Positions 59,897-64,000 of a stretch of DNA of 64,000 nucleotides are shown here, one piece after another (position 1 is the first letter of the stretch; every line of letters begins with the position of its first letter). A program made the translations under genes and the position numbers. The notes under the pieces are model-generated. The model saw nothing but the letters and a program-made list of their open reading frames with translations. It had not been told where the DNA came from and did no database searches. The DNA comes from Streptomyces rishiriensis (GTDB lineage Bacteria > Actinomycetota > Actinomycetes > Streptomycetales > Streptomycetaceae), in contig NZ_JAUSWV010000002.1 of assembly GCF_030815485.1 (NCBI RefSeq), positions 992,001-1,056,000 of the forward strand, read 5' to 3'.

Positions 59897-61162
59897 TCAC
59901 TGATCCTCACCGGCCCTCGTAGGCAGTACGGCGAGGACCCGGAAACCGCCGTCGGGCCGCGGTCCCGCCTCGATCGTGCCACCCAGGGCCGCGGCCCGCT
60001 CCCGCATCCCGGCCAGTCCGTTGCCACTGCCGCCCGCGTCGGCGCCGGACGCCGGACCGTCGTCGTCGACGCGCAGCCGAAGCGTCCCGTCGGCCTGCTC
60101 GAACCGCACACGCGCGTGGCGCGAACGGGAGTGGCGTACGACGTTGGTGAGGGCCTCCTGGACGATGCGGAAGGCGGCGAGATCCGTGTGCGGCGGCAAC
60201 CGGGGCGGTCGGCCGGCCACCTCCACCGTGAGGCCCGCACGCGCCGCCTGCTCCACCAGTTCGGACAGCCGGTCCAGGCCCGGTGCCGGGGTGCGCGGGG
60301 CGTCCCCCGGCGTACGGAGACTGTCCAGCACTTGGCGCACCTCGCCCAGCGCCTCCTTGCTGGCGGACTTGATGGTGGTCAGCGCCGTGCGCGCCTGCTC
60401 CGGGTCGGAGTCGAGAAGCGCGAGGCCCACGCCCGACTGCACGTTGATCACCGAGAGGCTGTGCGCGAGGACGTCGTGCAGTTCGCGGGCGATCCGCAGC
60501 CTCTCCTCGTCGGCCCGCCGCCGAGTGGCCTGGGCGCGCTCGGCCCGCTCACGGGCCCACTGCTCGCGCCGGATCCGGGCCAGCTCGGCGATCGCCACGA
60601 TCGCCACGACCCACCCCGCGACGACGATCTCCTGCCCGAAGGGGGCCGGATCGTCGCCGGTGGGCGGCAACCACCGGTACAGCCAGTGCGCGACCAGCAG
60701 ATGGACGGTCCAGAGCAGGCCGAGGGCCGTCCACGCGGCCCGCCGGTGCCCGGCGACGACGGCGTGGAAGCAGGCCACGGCCACGGTCACGAAGACGGGA
60801 CCGTACGGATAGCCGGCGCCCAGGTAGAACGCGGCGGTGGACGCCGTGCCGAACACGACGGCCACCGGTTGTCGCTGCCGCCACAGCAGCAGCGCGCAAG
60901 CCAGCACCAGCAGCACGCGTGCGAAGGTGTCGAGCGGCGCCCGCTCACCCTCCTGCGCTTGGGCGGCGAAGTGCGAGCCGACGAGGACGAAAGCGGTGAG
61001 CAGCAGGGTGGATCGCCAGGGCCACCGCGCGGCCCGCGCAGCCAGGTCCGCGCCGTCCTCCCGGTCTCGCCGGCGGCCTTCGCGGCGGCGCGGCCAGGAC
61101 GGCGGCCGGTGCGACCCCTGCTGTCCCTGGTCGCCGCGGCCCCGCGTCCGCTCTTCTTCCAT
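59897..61162 (-). CDS. NarL-type sensor histidine kinase
   Basis: A 421-residue kinase. After a basic Arg/Gly-rich N-terminus come about six helices (55-190). The HisKA_3 box is RIARELHDVLAHSLSVINVQSGV, and the ATP domain has FRIVQEALTNVVRHSRS, RVDDDGPASGADAGGSGNGLAGMRERAAALGG. This type typically pairs with a LuxR regulator and controls an ABC exporter. The ATG at 61162 lies 7 bases after TAGCGT, suggesting a leaderless message; a GTG at 61171 is possible. A 20-bp palindrome lies 59 bases upstream. Its stop is 110 bases before the preferred regulator start, or overlaps the alternative one. Confidence 0.92.
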   Translation of the reverse strand: MEEERTRGRGDQGQQGSHRPPSWPRRREGRRRDREDGADLAARAARWPWRSTLLLTAFVLVGSHFAAQAQEGERAPLDTFARVLLVLACALLLWRQRQPVAVVFGTASTAAFYLGAGYPYGPVFVTVAVACFHAVVAGHRRAAWTALGLLWTVHLLVAHWLYRWLPPTGDDPAPFGQEIVVAGWVVAIVAIAELARIRREQWARERAERAQATRRRADEERLRIARELHDVLAHSLSVINVQSGVGLALLDSDPEQARTALTTIKSASKEALGEVRQVLDSLRTPGDAPRTPAPGLDRLSELVEQAARAGLTVEVAGRPPRLPPHTDLAAFRIVQEALTNVVRHSRSRHARVRFEQADGTLRLRVDDDGPASGADAGGSGNGLAGMRERAAALGGTIEAGPRPDGGFRVLAVLPTRAGEDQ

Positions 61163-61169
61163 GTCCGCC

Positions 61170-61175
61170 ACGCTA
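61170..61175 (-). promoter_or_regulatory. -10 element TAGCGT for a leaderless histidine kinase message
   Basis: On the minus strand TAGCGT is followed 7 bases later by the ATG at 61162. No clear -35 is seen, which fits a promoter needing an activator; the palindrome at 61221-61240 is centred about 68 bases upstream of the expected start. Confidence 0.45.
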
Positions 61176-61220
61176 GACGCCGTCGGGCGCGCCGGACGTC
61201 CGCCGGGCGAGGTGATCAGC

Positions 61221-61240
61221 CGTACTCCCCTGGAAGTACG
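61221..61240. promoter_or_regulatory. 20-bp palindrome CGTACT-N8-AGTACG upstream of the histidine kinase
   Basis: It has perfect 6-base arms. Read on the minus strand it is 15/20 identical to the palindrome upstream of the ABC exporter operon at 38854-38873. Probably a binding site of the cognate LuxR-type regulator, implying autoregulation. The rest of the 61241-61522 gap shows no gene. Confidence 0.65.
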
Positions 61241-61522
61241 CGCCGCCCCTGCCGCGCGGCCCGCTGGGACCGTCGATGACCTTCATCGTCGGCTCCGTGT
61301 CGCCGGGCGCCGGGCGCGTGGCGCGTGTCCGCGGAACCGCGATGCCCGGCTCGCCCGCTGAGGCGGTCCGTGCGGTCCGTGCGGACGGCACGGCTGTCGA
61401 CGTCTCAGTCAGCACGCGACGGGCCGGCGCTCGAAGTCGCTGACCGCGCACCATGTGCTCTGCGAGCGGCTTGGGGCCAAGTGGGCGGGGTTGCCGAACG
61501 CGTGTGCGCTACTGGTCCGCGG

Positions 61523-61963
61523 TCAGCGGCGGCCGGTGGCCAGGATGACGAGGAACTGGCCGCCGCCCGGCTCGATGTCGGCGGTCACCGGCAGTCCCGG
61601 TACCAGTCGGGAGAACCGGTCCACGAGCCAATCCGCCGCTTCCTGGGCGTCCTGCCTGGTCGGACAACGGCCCACCATCTCGCGGCCCCCCTTGCGCTCC
61701 AGCCTCCCGGCAACGGTGATCAGCGGCGCGGGTTCGACCACGTACAGGTGGTCCGGCCAGGCGACGACCACCTTGACCGCGCCCTTACGGCTGTTGCACC
61801 CGCGGTGCGCGAGCCGCTCGGCGACCTTGGCCTTCCGGTCGGCGGTCCGGCTGTCCACGCTGGGCCCCTGCGCGTCGTTCACCGACTTGCCGGGGTCGAC
61901 CGGTTCGTCGCACACCCAACACCGCCAGCCGTCGCGCTCAGCCACATCATCAAGGAGACTCAC
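61523..61963 (-). CDS. HNH-like zinc-binding conserved hypothetical protein
   Basis: A 146-residue protein. Its first half has paired cysteines and histidine in a nuclease-like order: WRCWVCDEPVDPG, then GPSVDSRTADRK and LAHRGCNSRKGA. This resembles an HNH endonuclease core, in which CxxC and HxxCN hold zinc and GPSVDS would carry the usual DHI/DHV catalytic histidine. Here that position reads Val-Asp-Ser, so catalysis is doubtful. The second half (VVVAWPDHLYVVEPAPLITV, EAADWLVDRFSRLVP) is of no known family. No partner gene is adjacent. Confidence 0.65.
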   Translation of the reverse strand: MSLLDDVAERDGWRCWVCDEPVDPGKSVNDAQGPSVDSRTADRKAKVAERLAHRGCNSRKGAVKVVVAWPDHLYVVEPAPLITVAGRLERKGGREMVGRCPTRQDAQEAADWLVDRFSRLVPGLPVTADIEPGGGQFLVILATGRR

Positions 61964-62144
61964 CCGAGCAAACTAGCCTGCCCGGCCACCACGCCGCGCA
62001 CCAGGGCCTCGGCAACCGGCGAGCCGTGATCCATGCCGTTCCGAACAACATGGGAATGATCGGAATCTCCGGCCACCGACCGACCCCTGGGGCAGTGCGA
62101 GAACCCGGTGGACATCACGTAGGCCGACGGCAGGCGTGGGCGGC

Positions 62145-62244
62145 ATGAAGCGGGAAGAGATCTGGGACGCGGACGTCGCCCAACGCTATGACACGCCCGG
62201 CCGGCATGTTCGCGCCTGACGTCCTGGAGTCGACCGTCAACTAG
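62145..62244 (+). pseudogene. Remnant of a SAM-dependent methyltransferase N-terminus
   Basis: Frame 1 reads MKREEIWDADVAQRYDTPG then diverges to a stop. The overlapping frame continues GMFAPDVLESTVN before TAG at 62242. Together these match the start of Streptomyces class I methyltransferases that open MKREEIWDAD.AQRYDTPGTGMFAPEVL. The SAM-binding domain is absent: the next gene, on the other strand, begins at once. A frameshift plus truncation therefore left about 33 codons. The surrounding 61964-62144 shows nothing else. Confidence 0.65.
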
Positions 62245-62942
62245 CGCAGTCCCGCCTCACGGGCAAGGCGGGTGACCGCGTAGCGGAAGAACGGCTCTCG
62301 CTCCTCCACCACCCGGTTGAACTGGCCGAACAGCTCGAAACCGACCAGCCCGTACAGCTGGGCCCACGCCGCCACCAGTGCCGTGACCGCACCCGGCGGC
62401 AGGTCGGGGGCGAGGTCGGCCGCCATCCGGACCGCCTCGGGGACCAATTCGTCGCTCAGGAGCGGCACCTCCAGCGCGTGGCTCTGGTGTGCGTCTCGCA
62501 GGATGCCGATGAGAAGCAGGCCGACGCGGGCGGCGGCGGGGACGGTCGTCCCGGGCGCGCTGTAACCGGGCACCGGCGAGCCGTAGATCAGCGCGTACTC
62601 CTGCGGATGCGCCAGCGCCCAGCCGCGTACCGCCTCGCCGACGGCGACCCAGCGCTCGACGGGAGGGACGTCGGCGTCGGCCTCCACGACCGCCGCGTGC
62701 GCCGCTTCCGCGGCCTCGCCCAGGGAGTCGTAGGCGTCGATGATGAGTGCGGTGAGCAGGTCGTCGCGGCTCGGGAAGTAGCGGTAGAGAGCGGAGGAGA
62801 CCATGCCGAGCTCGCGGGCCACGGCTCGCAGCGAGAGCCTGGCCGCGCCGTCGGACGCGAGTTGTCTGCGGGCCTCCTCCTTGATGGCGACGGTGACTTC
62901 GATCCTGGCCCGGGCGCGTGCCCCTCGAACGATGCTGCTCAT
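62241..62942 (-). CDS. TetR/AcrR-family transcriptional regulator
   Basis: A 233-residue regulator. The HTH reads KEEARRQLASDGAARLSLRAVARELGMVSSALYRYFPSRDDLLTALI. The ligand domain (TetR_C_13-like) has WALAHPQEYALIYGSPVPGY and a late QLYGLVGFELFGQFNRV. It is divergent from a deazaflavin-dependent oxidoreductase gene, with two matching inverted repeats in the gap, so it probably represses that gene and itself. Its stop overlaps the methyltransferase remnant. Confidence 0.9.
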   Translation of the reverse strand: MSSIVRGARARARIEVTVAIKEEARRQLASDGAARLSLRAVARELGMVSSALYRYFPSRDDLLTALIIDAYDSLGEAAEAAHAAVVEADADVPPVERWVAVGEAVRGWALAHPQEYALIYGSPVPGYSAPGTTVPAAARVGLLLIGILRDAHQSHALEVPLLSDELVPEAVRMAADLAPDLPPGAVTALVAAWAQLYGLVGFELFGQFNRVVEEREPFFRYAVTRLAREAGLR

Positions 62943-63003
62943 GCGTCCCAGTGTCCCACGAAGACAGAGCGCCGCACCCGATCGAGATCACCGTACAAAA
63001 GAG

Positions 63004-63069
63004 AGAGCACCGCTCTTGCTCTGGAGGGGCGTCCTACGTCACACTCGAACCGAGCGAGAGCAGTGCTCA
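63004..63069. promoter_or_regulatory. Paired TetR operators AGAGC-N3-GCTCT in divergent promoter
   Basis: Site 1 is AGAGCACCGCTCT (63004-63016). Site 2 is AGAGCAGTGCTCA (63057-63069). Reading site 1 on the other strand, 11 of 13 bases match site 2. Between them lie a possible -35 TTGCTC (63016-63021) and -10 CACACT (63040-63045) for the oxidoreductase gene, so bound repressor would flank its promoter. Confidence 0.6.
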
Positions 63070-63106
63070 CACTTTCGGTCCCGTTCCCGTTCAGGAGGCA
63101 GCAACC

Positions 63107-63562
63107 ATGTCCGCCCATGTACAGAAGCCCGGCTGGTTCACCGTCAACGTCTTCAACCGCACCGTGGCCTGGCTGATCCGCCGGGGTCTGAGCGTGTGGG
63201 GGTCCCGGGTGCTGGCGGTCCGCGGCCGCAAGAGCGGCCAGTGGCGGACCACCCCCGTCAACCTGCTGACCGTGGGCGGTCAGCAGTACCTGATCGCCCC
63301 GCGCGGCCACGTGCAGTGGACGCACAACATGCGGGCGGTGGGCGGCGGCGAGCTGCGCCTCGGCAGAACCGTGGAGGAGTTCACGGCGGTAGAGGTCGCC
63401 GACGACGACAAGACGCCGTTGCTGCGCGCCTATCTCAAGCGGTGGAAGGCCGAGGTCGGCGTCTTCTTCAACGGGGTGGGTCCGGACTCCCCGGACGCCG
63501 AGATGCGCCGTATCGCCCCCGACCACCCGGTGTTCCGGATCACCGTCACGAACCGACGGTGA
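63107..63562 (+). CDS. Nitroreductase/deazaflavin (F420)-dependent oxidoreductase, DDN-like
   Basis: A 151-residue split-barrel protein: FNRTVAWLIRRGLSVWGSRVLAVRGRKSGQWRTTPVNLLTVGGQQYLIAPRG, then WTHNMRAVGGGELRLGR and the C-terminal HPVFRIT. These match the F420H2-dependent quinone/nitro reductase family of M. tuberculosis Ddn. Likely role: F420-linked reduction of quinones or lipophilic compounds. AGGAGG lies 7 bases before the ATG. It is controlled, probably, by the divergent TetR regulator. Confidence 0.9.
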   Translation: MSAHVQKPGWFTVNVFNRTVAWLIRRGLSVWGSRVLAVRGRKSGQWRTTPVNLLTVGGQQYLIAPRGHVQWTHNMRAVGGGELRLGRTVEEFTAVEVADDDKTPLLRAYLKRWKAEVGVFFNGVGPDSPDAEMRRIAPDHPVFRITVTNRR

Positions 63563-63616
63563 TCCCCGCGCCCCTGGGGTCAGGACACGAACCGCCGGTG
63601 ATCCGCACCCCCGGGT

Positions 63617-64000
63617 TCAGGAGCCGCTCTCCTCGGCCACCGGTCCGGCCTTCGGCACCTGCCGCCGGTCCACGGCGCTCAGCGCCCGCTGGGCCATCGG
63701 ATGCGAGCGGATGAGCTCGCCCAGGGTCGTCCGACCGCGGGTGATGTCGGTGAAGGCCCGCCAGGCGGGGCGGACGCCGGTGAGGGCCGCGTGGAAGAGT
63801 CCGGGGCGACGCTCGAAGAGGGTGAGCAGCCGCTTGCCGACGCTCATCTCCACACCGAGGCCGGCCTTGATCGCGAAGGCGTAGTTCAGCGCCTGACGGC
63901 GGGCGTCCACCGCGTCGTGCGCCTCGGAGACACGGACCGCCCACTCACCGGCGAGCCGGCCCGAGCGCAGCGCGAAGGAGATGCCCTCCCGGGTCCACGG
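63617..64000 (-). CDS. Geranylgeranyl-reductase-like FAD oxidoreductase, C-terminal part
   Basis: The frame enters from the right edge and ends at 63617; 127 residues are visible. The segment EGISFALRSGRLAGEWAVRV is the late FAD-binding motif of geranylgeranyl reductase and related FAD monooxygenase-like enzymes. A helical C-terminus follows (ALNYAFAIKAGLGVEMSVGKRLLTLFERRP and RGRTTLGELIRSHPMAQRALS). Such enzymes saturate polyprenyl chains, for example of menaquinone or lipids. The N-terminal GxGxxG cofactor motif is outside the window, so the exact type is unresolved. Confidence 0.75.
   Translation of the reverse strand, partial: PWTREGISFALRSGRLAGEWAVRVSEAHDAVDARRQALNYAFAIKAGLGVEMSVGKRLLTLFERRPGLFHAALTGVRPAWRAFTDITRGRTTLGELIRSHPMAQRALSAVDRRQVPKAGPVAEESGS

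Noticed and set aside
1..64000. tRNA, rRNA, CRISPR array, insertion sequence, prophage or conjugative element
   Set aside because: No CCA-ended cloverleaf, regular spacer-repeat array, transposase, integrase or phage structural gene was recognised. I read by eye, so a divergent tRNA could be missed.

Overview
The window is high-GC actinobacterial chromosome and almost certainly Streptomyces or a close relative. Third codon positions are nearly all G or C, GTG starts and 4-base ATGA/GTGA overlaps are common, and several families are typical of streptomycetes: mycothiol-dependent maleylpyruvate isomerase, DUF6643, DUF6332, TerD, deazaflavin-dependent oxidoreductase, PAS/GAF-PP2C-HATPase proteins and a type III polyketide synthase. 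I saw no tRNA, rRNA, CRISPR array or insertion sequence. The gene at each edge is cut: a DinB-like gene at the left and a geranylgeranyl-reductase-like oxidoreductase at the right.

Layout. 1-11 kb is dominated by signalling. A DNA-binding/receiver fusion protein faces a CHASE3 histidine kinase and a receiver-PP2C phosphatase across a short palindromic promoter, followed by an ArsR-SRPBCC fusion with a dihydrofolate-reductase-like partner, a two-domain VOC protein and a four-domain PAS-GAF-PP2C-HATPase regulator. 11-22 kb holds metabolism and envelope genes: a solitary type III PKS, an MHS-family symporter facing a PucR-like regulator and a 3-hydroxybutyrate dehydrogenase, a NUDIX hydrolase, apolipoprotein N-acyltransferase, a racemase and an HpnB-like glycosyltransferase. 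22-31 kb runs from TerD through DUF6643, MOSC and an Rv1733c-like membrane protein to a large beta-helix/AAA+ ATPase fusion and a membrane serine-hydrolase-like protein.

31-45 kb contains a DeoR regulator, a Cds1-like cysteine desulfhydrase with a perfect palindrome upstream, an RsbW-like ATPase, an ABC exporter operon (SHOCT protein, ATPase, FtsX permease), a TetR-DUF4865-phosphotriesterase unit, redox genes, a ROK regulator and AlkB. 45-48.4 kb is an amino-sugar-type catabolic unit (SIS isomerase, class II aldolase, divergent DeoR repressor). 48.6-64 kb carries htpG, a lipoprotein, two NarL/LuxR two-component systems, two MFS transporters (one under a divergent MarR), and small conserved or redox genes controlled by a TetR regulator.

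How the parts connect. Two receiver/PP2C proteins, one RsbW-like ATPase and three histidine kinases suggest a partner-switching and two-component network rather than a single pathway. The most specific link in the sequence is a pair of 20-bp palindromes with 15/20 identity. One is upstream of the ABC exporter operon (38.85 kb) and the other upstream of the 61-kb histidine kinase, which suggests that this kinase's regulator controls the exporter. That regulator is frameshifted just after its DNA-binding domain. Several genes begin 6-8 bases after a -10-like hexamer, so leaderless transcripts are probably frequent here.
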